Made by a program: the position numbers and the translations under genes. Positions 30,390 to 38,903 of a DNA stretch of 64,000 nt are shown one piece after another. Under the pieces are notes generated by a model. The model saw nothing but the letters and a program-made list of their open reading frames with translations, did no database searches and had not been told where the DNA came from. The DNA comes from an uncultured Oscillospiraceae bacterium (lineage in GTDB: Bacteria > Bacillota > Clostridia > Oscillospirales > Oscillospiraceae): the NCBI GenBank assembly GCA_934646185.1, contig CAKUEH010000009.1, positions 1 to 64,000 on the forward strand, read 5' to 3'. The first letter of the stretch is position 1. The number at the start of each line of letters is the position of its first letter.

Positions 30390-33179
30390 TTGCCAGAACT
30401 GAACATGATATCGCCGCTGCTGACGAACATGGAGCTCGTCAAATGCATCAGCGTGCGCGGCGGTACATCTGTCTATATTGTCAAAAGCACAAAAAGCAAC
30501 CAGTCCTATTATCTGAAGCACATCTGCATCCCGGAATCGCAGAAGCAGGTCGACGCGCTGATGTTCACCGGCGCGGCCGCCACGGTCGAGGACGCGCAGA
30601 ATTATTACAAGCAGGTCGCCGCCGATTATCAATCGGAGCTCGAAACGCTCGAAACGCTCTCTGCCAGCCCGAACATCGGCTGCTACCGCAGCTATCAGAT
30701 CGAGCCGAAGGAGGACGGCGTCGGCTTTGAAATTTATCTGCTGGCCGAATACCGGCAGACGCTCTCCGAGGTGCTCGCCGAAACGCCCATGACGCAGTCG
30801 GGCGCGGTCAATCTGGGCCTCGATCTGTGCAGCGCGCTGTGCAGCCTGCGCGAGGCCGGGCTCATCCACCGCAACGTCAAGCCGTCGAACGTGTACTTAA
30901 GCAGTTCGGGGCACTATCTGCTGGGCGATCTCGGCATCGCGAAGATCGATGAGCTGAAATACTGCTCCATGCCGGAAAACATGCTCAGCTCCTTCTCCGC
31001 GCCGGAGCTGTTCAGCCTGCTCGGCACGATCGAGCCGACGACCGATATTTATTCCGTCGGCATGATCCTCTACCGCATCTATAACGGCAACCACGGCCCG
31101 TTCGAGGACGAAAAGACCTCCGCCCGCGCGGCGGACAAGCTGCGCGTGACCGGCCAGCAGCTGCCAGCCCCCATGTACGCGGATTACGAAATGGCGGACA
31201 TTCTGCTGAAGGCCTGCGCCTTCAAGCCCGAGGACCGCTATCAGACCCCGCAGGAGCTGCAGGAGGCGCTGCTGGAATACGGCAAGCGCAACGAGGCCTC
31301 CGACGCACTGATCGTCCCGCCCATCGAGGGCGAGCCGGAGCCGATCGATCCCAACGCGGAAGAAGAGGTCGAGCCGGTCCAGTTTGCCGACACCGAGCAG
31401 ATGGCGGACGACTTCAAAGAGAGCTTTTCGCCGGATACGGCCATGCTCAACGCCATCATCGACGAGGTACACCGCGGCGAAGCGGGCCAGACGCCCCTGG
31501 ATCTGGACGAGAACTCGCAGGATGCGTCCGAGGACGGGGAGGACGAGTCCTCGCCCGCCGAAGACGGCGAAGAGGACGAGCTGAAGATCAATCTGCCCCC
31601 GCGCGGGCAGCGGCGGAAGAAAAAGGCGTCCATGCCCAAGTGGATCCTGCCGGTGCTCATCGGCGCGGCCGCGCTGGCCGCGATCGCCGCGGCGGTATGG
31701 TTCTTTGTGATCGTCCCGTCCGTCACGCGCGTCGATTCCGTTTCTGTGACGGATATCGGCACGGACTATCTGACCGTGCAGGTCGAGTCCGGCGAGGAAA
31801 GCGGCGCGTTCGACGTCACCTGCTCCGATGCCTATGGCAATCAGAGCCGCAAGGCCTATACGGCGGGCGAGGATATGACGTTCGACTCGCTCGTGCCGGG
31901 CACGCAGTACACGATCGAGGCCGTCCCGCTGGAGGGCAAGAAGATGACGGGCTCCTATTCCGCCACCGCCTCGACCTTCGCCGAGACGAAGATCCTGAGC
32001 TTCACGGCCACGCCCATCTCCATCACGCAGGCCGAGCTCAACTTCATCATTCAGGACGGGCCCGATTTTGACACGTGGACGGTCTCCTATCAGGCGGCCG
32101 GGACCGAGGCAAAGACCGCGACGTTCTCCGGTCACTCGGTCGTCATCAGTGATCTGCTGTCCGACTCGGAATATACATTTACGCTGCAGGCGCCCGCCGA
32201 TACGCTCCTGACCGGCGCAATCAGCACCGCGCTCTCGACCGTCCCGACTGTCGAGCTGCTGCCCGACAGCGTGACCATCGCGCTTTCGAGCTCCTCCGCT
32301 ATCCTCACCTGGCAGTTTGACGGCGACGCGCCCGAAAAGTGGGTCGTCACCATCAAGGACAAGGCCGGCTTTGAGGAAACGAAGGAGGTCGCCGTCCCGA
32401 ACGTGACGTTTGAAAATCTCGTCTCCGGCACGGAATACGAGATCGTCGTCTCCGCGCCGACGATGCTTTCGAGCTACGCCATGAACGTCACGCCGACCAT
32501 CACGAAGATCACGGAATTCAAGTCCTCCGACGAAACGGACGAGACGGGCCGGACGATCAACGTCAACCTCAGCTGGGCCTGCGAGACGGAGCCTGCCGAG
32601 CCCGGCTGGATCGTGACCTACACGCTGCAGGACGTGGAAAATGCCGAGCCGCAGACCATCGAGACGGACACGGAGTCCTGCGTGATCCCCGCCAACAACA
32701 TGTACCCCGGCGCGACGTATCAGGTCACGCTGGCGCTCAAGAGCGGCGACTCGCTCGACGGCGAGACTGAGCTGGCCTTCTCGACGGCCAATGTGGACAA
32801 TCCCTACACGGCCAACGGCGTCAAGAACCCCTATACGGGCCTGTTCCTCAAGCCGAATAAGGAGACGTTCCGCTATGTCGATCTGCTCACGCGCCGCACG
32901 ACGTTCTCCAAGGGCGAGCTGGTCGCGTTCGACGTGGACGCGGGCAGCAATCTGGACGCCTCGTCCGACGGCACGGTCATGGTCAACCTCGTCATCCGCG
33001 ACGCAGACGGCAAGATCGTCGATTCGTCCAGCTCCGTGCTGGTCTGGAAGGACATGTGGGAAAAGAACATGTTCGTCGGCTACTTCCCGCGCACCCCGCA
33101 GACCGACGGCGATTACACCCTGTCCATCTACATCGGCAACCAGCTGCTCGATTCCGCAAAATTCACTGTCAAGAGCTGA
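30390..33179 (+). CDS. Ser/Thr kinase-like receptor with FN3 domains (probable pseudokinase)
   Basis: 929 residues. Cytoplasmic Hanks-type kinase fold (about 1-305): glycine loop region SVRGGTSVYIV, Lys43 (YYLKH), catalytic loop HRNVKPSNVYL at 160-170, metal site DLG at 180-182. The catalytic Asp of HRD is Asn162, so phosphotransfer is probably lost or very weak. An acidic linker follows, then one membrane helix (about 416-440) and extracellular fibronectin-III-like domains ending in an Ig-like domain. The start is TTG 30390, 8 nt after AAAGGAGG; a GTG at 30366 lies upstream of that RBS. It is divergent from the BIG2 protein. No PASTA domains, so it is not PrkC. Confidence 0.87.
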   Translation: MPELNMISPLLTNMELVKCISVRGGTSVYIVKSTKSNQSYYLKHICIPESQKQVDALMFTGAAATVEDAQNYYKQVAADYQSELETLETLSASPNIGCYRSYQIEPKEDGVGFEIYLLAEYRQTLSEVLAETPMTQSGAVNLGLDLCSALCSLREAGLIHRNVKPSNVYLSSSGHYLLGDLGIAKIDELKYCSMPENMLSSFSAPELFSLLGTIEPTTDIYSVGMILYRIYNGNHGPFEDEKTSARAADKLRVTGQQLPAPMYADYEMADILLKACAFKPEDRYQTPQELQEALLEYGKRNEASDALIVPPIEGEPEPIDPNAEEEVEPVQFADTEQMADDFKESFSPDTAMLNAIIDEVHRGEAGQTPLDLDENSQDASEDGEDESSPAEDGEEDELKINLPPRGQRRKKKASMPKWILPVLIGAAALAAIAAAVWFFVIVPSVTRVDSVSVTDIGTDYLTVQVESGEESGAFDVTCSDAYGNQSRKAYTAGEDMTFDSLVPGTQYTIEAVPLEGKKMTGSYSATASTFAETKILSFTATPISITQAELNFIIQDGPDFDTWTVSYQAAGTEAKTATFSGHSVVISDLLSDSEYTFTLQAPADTLLTGAISTALSTVPTVELLPDSVTIALSSSSAILTWQFDGDAPEKWVVTIKDKAGFEETKEVAVPNVTFENLVSGTEYEIVVSAPTMLSSYAMNVTPTITKITEFKSSDETDETGRTINVNLSWACETEPAEPGWIVTYTLQDVENAEPQTIETDTESCVIPANNMYPGATYQVTLALKSGDSLDGETELAFSTANVDNPYTANGVKNPYTGLFLKPNKETFRYVDLLTRRTTFSKGELVAFDVDAGSNLDASSDGTVMVNLVIRDADGKIVDSSSSVLVWKDMWEKNMFVGYFPRTPQTDGDYTLSIYIGNQLLDSAKFTVKS

Positions 33180-33187
33180 AAAACACA

Positions 33188-33229
33188 ACAGGCGCTCCTG
33201 CATGTCACGCAGGAGCGCCTGTTATTTAT
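33188..33229. terminator. Bidirectional terminator
   Basis: Perfect 14-bp stem ACAGGCGCTCCTGC/GCAGGAGCGCCTGT (33188-33201 with 33209-33222) with a 7-nt loop and AT-rich flanks on both sides. It separates the kinase-like gene from the convergent isomerase gene. Confidence 0.8.
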
Positions 33230-33242
33230 ATGGACGCACAGA

Positions 33243-33929
33243 TTATTTTGCGGGCGGATATTCGTTGCAGAGCAGGCGGTAGGGCGCTTCGTCCTCTTCG
33301 ATCTTCGGGAAGCGGCCGACGGGTGGGTTGAAGCGGTTGTCGGTGTTGTCGTCGTTGCACTGGCTGACCTCACCGAGCAGAACGGGGCCGGTGCCCGCTT
33401 CCACGGCAAAGTCGTGATACATCCCCTGCGTGACCCAGAGGCTCTCGCCGGGGCACAGCCGGATCTGCGTCCCCGCGGGGACCATGCGCTTGAGACCGTC
33501 GCAGTGGACCTCCACGTCGGACTCGTAGTCGATCTCCTCGTTCGGCAGGCTGTTGTACACGCGGATGAGGCAGTTGCCGCCGCCGCGGTTGATGATATCC
33601 TCGGTCTTGAACCAATGGAAGTGGTTCGCGGCCATCTGGCCCTCTTTCAGGTACAGCAGCTTTTCCGCGTAGACTTTCGGGTATTTTTCCGGCTGCGTGC
33701 GGCAGCCGTTGCGGATGGTGATGAGCGAGAAGCCGAATTTGTCAAAATTGCCGAGGCCGAAATCCGTGATGTCCCAGCCGAGCATGCAGTCGCGGATCTC
33801 ATCATATTCGTGGCCCTTTGTCTTCCATTCGTCCGGCGTAAAGTGGCAGAACGGCGGCAGGAAGCAGGAATATTTTTTGCACATGGCCTCCAGCTCCCGC
33901 AGAGCCGCATTGATCTCAGAACGTTTCAT
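33243..33929 (-). CDS. D-lyxose/D-mannose isomerase (cupin type)
   Basis: 228-residue cupin sugar isomerase that interconverts D-lyxose and D-xylulose (often also D-mannose and D-fructose). The metal ligands fit the family: His103 and His105 (ANHFHW), Glu110 and His172 (QGMYHDF). The C-terminus VGRFPKIEEDEAPYRLLCNEYP is family-typical. The start is ATG 33929 with GGAGAGG just upstream; the frame runs open beyond it. A lone gene with no transporter or kinase beside it, so the substrate in vivo is uncertain. Confidence 0.92.
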   Translation of the reverse strand: MKRSEINAALRELEAMCKKYSCFLPPFCHFTPDEWKTKGHEYDEIRDCMLGWDITDFGLGNFDKFGFSLITIRNGCRTQPEKYPKVYAEKLLYLKEGQMAANHFHWFKTEDIINRGGGNCLIRVYNSLPNEEIDYESDVEVHCDGLKRMVPAGTQIRLCPGESLWVTQGMYHDFAVEAGTGPVLLGEVSQCNDDNTDNRFNPPVGRFPKIEEDEAPYRLLCNEYPPAK

Positions 33930-33960
33930 ATGATCCTCTCCAGTATTCGTTTTATATATT

Positions 33961-33997
33961 AAGAAAAGCAGTTGACTCCGTAGCGAAATCAACTGCT
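33961..33997 (-). terminator. tRNA-Arg terminator
   Basis: On the minus strand, a 9-bp stem AGCAGTTGA/TCAACTGCT (33997-33989 with 33975-33967) followed by TTTTCTT, starting 4 nt after the tRNA CCA end. Confidence 0.85.
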
Positions 33998-34001
33998 TTT
34001 C

Positions 34002-34078
34002 TGGTACGCCGGAAGGGACTCGAACCCCCGACCTACTGGTTCGTAGCCAGTCACTCTATCCAACTGAGCTACCGGCGC
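34002..34078 (-). tRNA. tRNA-Arg (anticodon ACG)
   Basis: 77 nt including an encoded CCA. Cloverleaf by eye: acceptor GCGCCGG/CCGGCGT (one G-T pair), D-stem GCTC/GAGT, anticodon stem ACTGG/CCAGT around loop CTACGAA (anticodon ACG, read as ICG after deamination), T-arm GGGGG-TTCGAGT-CCCTT. A single gene, not clustered with other tRNAs. Confidence 0.97.
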
Positions 34079-34104
34079 GTACCGCGCTTTCTCAACGCCA
34101 CACT

Positions 34105-34133
34105 ATAGTAGCACAGTCGGGGACAAAATGCAA
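34105..34133 (-). promoter_or_regulatory. Predicted tRNA-Arg promoter
   Basis: On the minus strand TTGCAT (34133-34128), 17 bp, TACTAT (34110-34105); 27 bp before the tRNA 5' end. Confidence 0.6.
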
Positions 34134-34152
34134 GCCCTTTTTTATTTTTTTC

Positions 34153-37020
34153 TCACAGCTCGTGCAGCTCCAGATCGCCGCAGACTTCGAGCTGCGTCCG
34201 CGGGCCGAGAACGCAGACGACGCCGGTATCCAGCGCGCTGCCGATCGTTCCGGCGCAGGCGGCCAGCGACGCGGGGCCCGCGTCCAGAAGCGCGTGACGC
34301 ATGCGGCGGCGGTCGTCCATGGTCGATCCCTTCAGAAGCCAGGTGTCCGCGACGGCGCCCTGCAGGCGCGGCGAAAGCAGCGGCTCGGCGTCGCTGATGG
34401 CGCCGATGATGTTGACGTCCTGCGCCTCGCCGGAGGCGGCCGCGGCCTCGAGATATGCCGCCGTCCGCCCGATCGCGCCGCGCGAGCGGCGGCAGTCCGG
34501 GTCGCGGTAGGTATAAGCGCAGACAAGCCCTGTTTCGCGGACGAGCAGGCCCGTGCCGTAGGCGCCGCCCTGCACACGGATCTCATTCCAGTAATAGCCG
34601 AGCGAAGCGGCGCGGCAGGCGATGCGCAGATCGCCGGAATAGGCGCGGACATCGCCGCAGACGGCGGTGAACGAGACCTCGGACGGGATCACGATGCCCT
34701 CTTTGCAGACCGGCAGCAGACGCGCCTGCTGCGGCGCGCCGGGCGCAGACCCGGCCGGGAGCGCCTCGCACAGTCCTGCCTGGACAAGCCCGGCGTTCTG
34801 TCTGCCGCTGCCGGTGACGGAAAGGCGCATCCGCGCGGTCACGAACAGCTTTTCGCAGAGCATGCGCAGCGTGTCGATCAGCCCGTCCGCCCGCGCGTCA
34901 AAATTCTGTTCCAGCTCGCGCAGCCAGCGGTAATAGCTGACGCCCGCGCAGCGCTCGGAGCAGGCGCTGGCCGCGTTCAGCGCGGCGGACGCGCGGAGCA
35001 TTGCGGCGCTCGAGCCGGAGTTGACGATCTGCTGCTGCAGGCCGTCGCGCTGCTGCCGAATGAGCTCCAGGAGCTTTGTCTTGTCGGAGAAATCCGTCTG
35101 CGTCAGGATCTGCGCCGCCAGCCGGACGGCCTCCGGGAGCTTTGATTCCAGTGCGCTGAACGAAACGGCGGCATAGAGCCGGTAGCGCTGCGGCGCATGA
35201 TACTGGCTGTAGGGAGCCAGCGCCGCGGAGAGACTGCCGAGCTTCAGCCGCAGCTGCTTCTGCAGCTCCAGCGCGTCCATGCCGCCCGCCGGGAGCTGTC
35301 CCAGCGCCGTGCCCAGGATCGACATATACGGAAGCTGCTCCTCCGTCAGATCGTCGGCTGCAAAATAGGCCGTCGGATAGACGATGCCGTCGGTCTGCAC
35401 GGCGTGGAGGATGAGGCGTCCGTCCTCCTCCACCTCCGTCGGGATGGGGGACGGGTCGCGCGGCAGATCAGAAAGCTGCACATGCGGGATCGCGGCAAGC
35501 GCTTCGGGGCTGTCCGGCTCCTGCTGGAGCGCGGCAAGCCGCTCCTGCCCGGAGACGATCCGGCTGCGCTGCGCCTCGTCCAGCGTTTCAAGCGTTTTTT
35601 GGAGCGTCTCGCGCTCGCGCGCCTGCCGCTCCTGCCCGCAGGTCTGCGACGGGCGAAGGAGGATCTCGGCGGTGTGCGTGTTTTCCAGCAGCAGGCGGCG
35701 CAGCAGCGCCTCATAATATCCCGTTCCGACGGCGGCGTGCAGCGCCTCAAACACCTCGCCGAAGCGCAGCCGCGCGGCGGGGTCGCCGTCATACAGCCAG
35801 CTGGACAAGATCTCAAGCTCAAAGATCAGGCCGCGCGGCATCGTGCCGTAATCGCGTTCGCGGAGCTTGAATTCGAAGCTCGCGAGCGAGGCCTCGATCT
35901 GTTCGCGGTCAAGGCCGTTTTCGCAGAGCGCGGTGAGCGTATCGCGGATCGTGGACTGAATGGCGGGCAGATCCGCTTCGCGGAAATTCTGCACGCGCAG
36001 CAGCAGGTTCGGCTGCATGCACTGCTCGTCGCAGCTGAGCACCACATCCTCCGCGAGGCCCTTTTCCAGAATCGCGCGGCACAGCGGCGCGTGATTGCTG
36101 CCGCAGAGCACATCGCTCAGCACCTGCGCGGCAAAGAGCGTCTGCGCATCCTGATACGTCCCGAGCACATAGCCGCAGCCGAGCTTCCAGCGCTGCTGCG
36201 CCGGTTCTCCGGCGGGAAGCGGATAGTCGATCGTCCGGCGTTCCGCCCGGACGGGCGTCTGCGCGCGGATCTGCGTATCCGGGTCGATGGCCGTGAACTG
36301 CGACAGATATTCGTCCAGCAGCGCGAAGCTCTCGTCCTGATCGATGCTGCCGTCGAGCAGCAGATAGGAATTGGACGGATGATAAAACCGCTTGTGCGCG
36401 GCGGTAAAGGCCTCGTAGGTGAGCTCCGGGATGGATTCCGGATCGCCGCCGGAGACGAAGCGGTAGGGCGAATCCGGGAACAGCGCGCGCGACATGGCGC
36501 TTATCAGAAGCTCGTCCGCGTCGGCAAACGCGCCTTTCATCTCGTTGAGCACAACGCCCGAGCGCATCAGGACGCCGTCCCGCAGCTCATAGTGCCAGCC
36601 CTCCTGCCAGAAGATCTCCGGCTTTTCGTGGATGCTGGGGAAAAACACGGCGTCGAGATACACGCGCATCAGATTGAGAAAATCGCGCCCGTTGCGGCTT
36701 GCGACGGGATAGCAGGTCTTGTCCGGGAACGTCAGCGCGTTCAAAAACGTGTTCAAAGAGCCCTTCATCAGCTCGACGAACGGCTCTTTGACCGGGAAGT
36801 GCTTCGAGCCGCACAGGACGGAGTGTTCCAGAATGTGAAAGACGCCGGTGTCGTCGAACGGAAGCGTCCGGAAGGCGGCGCAGAAGGACTTGTTTTCGTC
36901 CTCCCGTTCAAGCCAGCACAGCCGCGCGCCGGAGGCGGCGTGGGTATACTCGTGCAAAACGGCGTCCAGCTCGTCGATGCGGCGCTGCCGCGTCTGTTCA
37001 AATCCATGCAGTGCGGACAT
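34153..37020 (-). CDS. M16C zinc metallopeptidase (presequence-protease type)
   Basis: 955-residue cytoplasmic peptidase with the inverted zinc motif HxxEH at His62-Glu65-His66 (FHILEHSVLCGS), followed by PFVELMKGSLNTFLNALTFPDKTCYPVAS, characteristic of the PreP/M16C branch. Four M16 half-domains form a closed chamber that degrades peptides; the C-terminal half carries the substrate-holding G-Y-W type segment (GYYWNEIRVQGGAYGTG). No signal peptide. Probably clears oligopeptides in the cytosol. RBS GGAGAATC lies before ATG 37020. Confidence 0.94.
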   Translation of the reverse strand: MSALHGFEQTRQRRIDELDAVLHEYTHAASGARLCWLEREDENKSFCAAFRTLPFDDTGVFHILEHSVLCGSKHFPVKEPFVELMKGSLNTFLNALTFPDKTCYPVASRNGRDFLNLMRVYLDAVFFPSIHEKPEIFWQEGWHYELRDGVLMRSGVVLNEMKGAFADADELLISAMSRALFPDSPYRFVSGGDPESIPELTYEAFTAAHKRFYHPSNSYLLLDGSIDQDESFALLDEYLSQFTAIDPDTQIRAQTPVRAERRTIDYPLPAGEPAQQRWKLGCGYVLGTYQDAQTLFAAQVLSDVLCGSNHAPLCRAILEKGLAEDVVLSCDEQCMQPNLLLRVQNFREADLPAIQSTIRDTLTALCENGLDREQIEASLASFEFKLRERDYGTMPRGLIFELEILSSWLYDGDPAARLRFGEVFEALHAAVGTGYYEALLRRLLLENTHTAEILLRPSQTCGQERQARERETLQKTLETLDEAQRSRIVSGQERLAALQQEPDSPEALAAIPHVQLSDLPRDPSPIPTEVEEDGRLILHAVQTDGIVYPTAYFAADDLTEEQLPYMSILGTALGQLPAGGMDALELQKQLRLKLGSLSAALAPYSQYHAPQRYRLYAAVSFSALESKLPEAVRLAAQILTQTDFSDKTKLLELIRQQRDGLQQQIVNSGSSAAMLRASAALNAASACSERCAGVSYYRWLRELEQNFDARADGLIDTLRMLCEKLFVTARMRLSVTGSGRQNAGLVQAGLCEALPAGSAPGAPQQARLLPVCKEGIVIPSEVSFTAVCGDVRAYSGDLRIACRAASLGYYWNEIRVQGGAYGTGLLVRETGLVCAYTYRDPDCRRSRGAIGRTAAYLEAAAASGEAQDVNIIGAISDAEPLLSPRLQGAVADTWLLKGSTMDDRRRMRHALLDAGPASLAACAGTIGSALDTGVVCVLGPRTQLEVCGDLELHEL

Positions 37021-37048
37021 AGAAGATTCTCCTTTTTATGTTTTTTCC

Positions 37049-37077
37049 ATCATACCACATTCCGACAGCTTCCGCAA
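37049..37077 (-). promoter_or_regulatory. Predicted promoter of the M16C gene
   Basis: On the minus strand TTGCGG (37077-37072), 17 bp, TATGAT (37054-37049) with extended TGG. Confidence 0.6.
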
Positions 37078-37091
37078 TGGAAAACCCTCCG

Positions 37092-37125
37092 CAAAGCCTC
37101 CCCTTGTAATCAAGGGGAGGCTTTG
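37092..37125. repeat. A-type hairpin, copy A9 (single stem)
   Basis: One stem only: AAAGCCTCCCCTTG with CAAGGGGAGGCTTT around a 4-nt loop. It lies at the 3' end of the leftward gene at 37147 and probably serves as its transcript end. Confidence 0.7.
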
Positions 37126-37146
37126 GGAGAGTCGGTCTTTTCAATA

Positions 37147-38400
37147 TCACCGCTTCGTCGTCAGATGCAGCGTGCGGTCGGCGAAGGCGCAGAAGAGCAG
37201 GCCGCAGGCGAGCGCCTCGTCCTCCGCGTCTGCGAGGCAGGGGACGAACTCGAATGCCGCGCCGAAAGCGTCGGCAAGCGGCGCGGTCTTATGGCCCGTC
37301 AGCGTCCGCACATCGTAGACCGGGCGCTTCGCGCAGGCGGCTTCACTGCCTGCCGCGCCGAGAAACGCCAGATCGTCCGCGCGGAACAGAACCAGCGGGG
37401 CCTGATCGCCGAGATATGCGTCGACGGCGGGCAGGAGCTGCGCGAGCTTCGGCGCGTCCTGCGTCATGCGTTCCGTCACGCCCGCCTCGCGGGCGTATTT
37501 CGTCAGGCCCTTTTCGGGGCATACATACGCGCTCAGCACGGATTCCGGTGCAAAGCGGCGGAATTTCAGGATCGAGAGCTGCGCAATCTCGTCGCGCGAG
37601 GGGCTTTTGCCGGTCGTTTTGAGAGCGAGGACATAAAATGTCTCCAGCGCCTCCGGCGCGGTCTGCCGCGTGAGCGGCTCGACGTCGGGCGGCGTGTATT
37701 CCGGCTTCGGGGCCGGGGCGGGTGTGTCCGCAGGCTCGGGCCGGATATGGCGGAGCTGCTTTTTCACGCCTTCAAACCACTTCTGCGCCCGCAGAGCGGC
37801 CTCGAGCGCCGCCTGCTGCTTTGCGGTCTGCTTCAGAACGGCGGCGCTCAGATCCTCCAGCAGATCGCCGGAGGTGCGGCGGCCGGGGATCCGGCCGTGT
37901 CTGCCGAAGCCCGGCAGAAGAAATTCATCGGAATAGTCGACAAAGCGCGCTTTTTCCCGCAGCAGCGCCGCCGTCTGCGCGTCGGCCTTCGCATCGGCCC
38001 AGCGGGCGCCGAAGGCTCTGCACAGGCGGATGTCCCGTTCGAGCATCCACGCCGGCCCACGGCAGGTAAGCGCGTCGATGCGCGTATACGCCTCCGCGAG
38101 CGTTTGGTAAAGCGCCTCTGCCTCCGGCTTCGGCGGCGCGGGCGGCTCCGGCTGCACGGGCGGATCGGTCAGAATATCCGGCAGCAGCTCCGGCGAGGAA
38201 AGCTCTGCCGGGGCAGGCTCCGGGGGGGCGGGGGCCGCCTGCGGCGGCTGCTTCTCCGCCCGCTTCGGCAGCGCGCTCACGATCACGGCGGCAAGTCCGC
38301 CCGCGGCCAGGATCCCGGCCGCGATCAGGCTGTACTGCGCGGCGGCAAAGCCCAGCAGGATCAGCAGAAACCCAATGATGATGCCCTTGACGGAACGCAC
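37147..38400 (-). CDS. Membrane protein with degenerate DnaQ-like domain
   Basis: 417 residues. Two N-terminal membrane helices (about 6-44), a Pro-rich linker, a helical middle region, then at about 260-400 a stretch that follows the layout of a DEDDh exonuclease: FYVLALKTTGKSPSRDEIAQLSILKF, then AGVTERMTQDAPKLAQLL, then LVLFRADDLAFL. The catalytic DxE is replaced (ALK) and the later HNAxFD is altered, so nuclease activity is unlikely. The start is GTG 38400 with GGAGGAG 7 nt upstream. I do not recognise a named family for the whole protein. It is last in the leftward recQ-GNAT group. Confidence 0.65.
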   Translation of the reverse strand: MRSVKGIIIGFLLILLGFAAAQYSLIAAGILAAGGLAAVIVSALPKRAEKQPPQAAPAPPEPAPAELSSPELLPDILTDPPVQPEPPAPPKPEAEALYQTLAEAYTRIDALTCRGPAWMLERDIRLCRAFGARWADAKADAQTAALLREKARFVDYSDEFLLPGFGRHGRIPGRRTSGDLLEDLSAAVLKQTAKQQAALEAALRAQKWFEGVKKQLRHIRPEPADTPAPAPKPEYTPPDVEPLTRQTAPEALETFYVLALKTTGKSPSRDEIAQLSILKFRRFAPESVLSAYVCPEKGLTKYAREAGVTERMTQDAPKLAQLLPAVDAYLGDQAPLVLFRADDLAFLGAAGSEAACAKRPVYDVRTLTGHKTAPLADAFGAAFEFVPCLADAEDEALACGLLFCAFADRTLHLTTKR

Positions 38401-38419
38401 GGCGTCTCCTCCTTTCCAA

Positions 38420-38902
38420 TCACGCGGTATGCTGCGGGAATTTTTCCAGACAATAAAGCTGTTCCTCGTCCAGCCGGTCGCCGCCGGGGGCGAAGGTGTA
38501 GCCGAGCCCCTGATAAAAATGCAGGGCGTTGATGGAGGCGGGGATCACGACGCGCGGCGCGCGCAGAAACATCGGGTCACGCTCGATCGTCTCGATAAGC
38601 GCGCGGCCCACGCCGCGCCGCTGCTTCTCCGGCAGCACGAAAACGGAGTAGAAGCAGCCCTCGGCCGGATTTTTATGGTACGGGCCAAAGGCGGCGCAGC
38701 CGATCACGGTCCCGTCGTCCTCGCAGGCGACGTAGAAGTGCATCTGTTCGCCGCGCGTTAAGAAATACGCGAGATCCTGCTTGGCGACCATTTCCTCGAC
38801 GAAGGCCGCGTCATAGACGGCGCCGGAGGTGATGCGGGTGGCGAGCTCTGACACGCGGACGACCGCGTCCGCGTCGGCGGGGGCAAAACGGCGGATATAC
38901 AT
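38420..38902 (-). CDS. GNAT-family N-acetyltransferase
   Basis: 160 residues. Acetyl-CoA site in motif A: SVFVLPEKQRRGVGRALIETIE; C-terminal ALHFYQGLGYTFAPGGDR is the GNAT motif B region. Predicted cytoplasmic small-molecule or protein acetyltransferase; substrate unknown. It starts 1 bp after the recQ stop and ends 20 bp before the next gene, so it is in one operon with both. Confidence 0.93.
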   Translation of the reverse strand: MYIRRFAPADADAVVRVSELATRITSGAVYDAAFVEEMVAKQDLAYFLTRGEQMHFYVACEDDGTVIGCAAFGPYHKNPAEGCFYSVFVLPEKQRRGVGRALIETIERDPMFLRAPRVVIPASINALHFYQGLGYTFAPGGDRLDEEQLYCLEKFPQHTA

Positions 38903-38903
38903 G

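Noticed and set aside
30897..33203. 768-codon open frame on the minus strand
   Set aside because: Antisense shadow of the kinase-like/FN3 gene; the plus-strand frame has recognisable domains, RBS and promoter.
35197..38532. 1111-codon open frame on the plus strand
   Set aside because: It lies opposite the M16C peptidase and the membrane protein, is rich in Arg/Gln/Leu of low-complexity type, matches no family and has no RBS. High GC gives long antisense frames.
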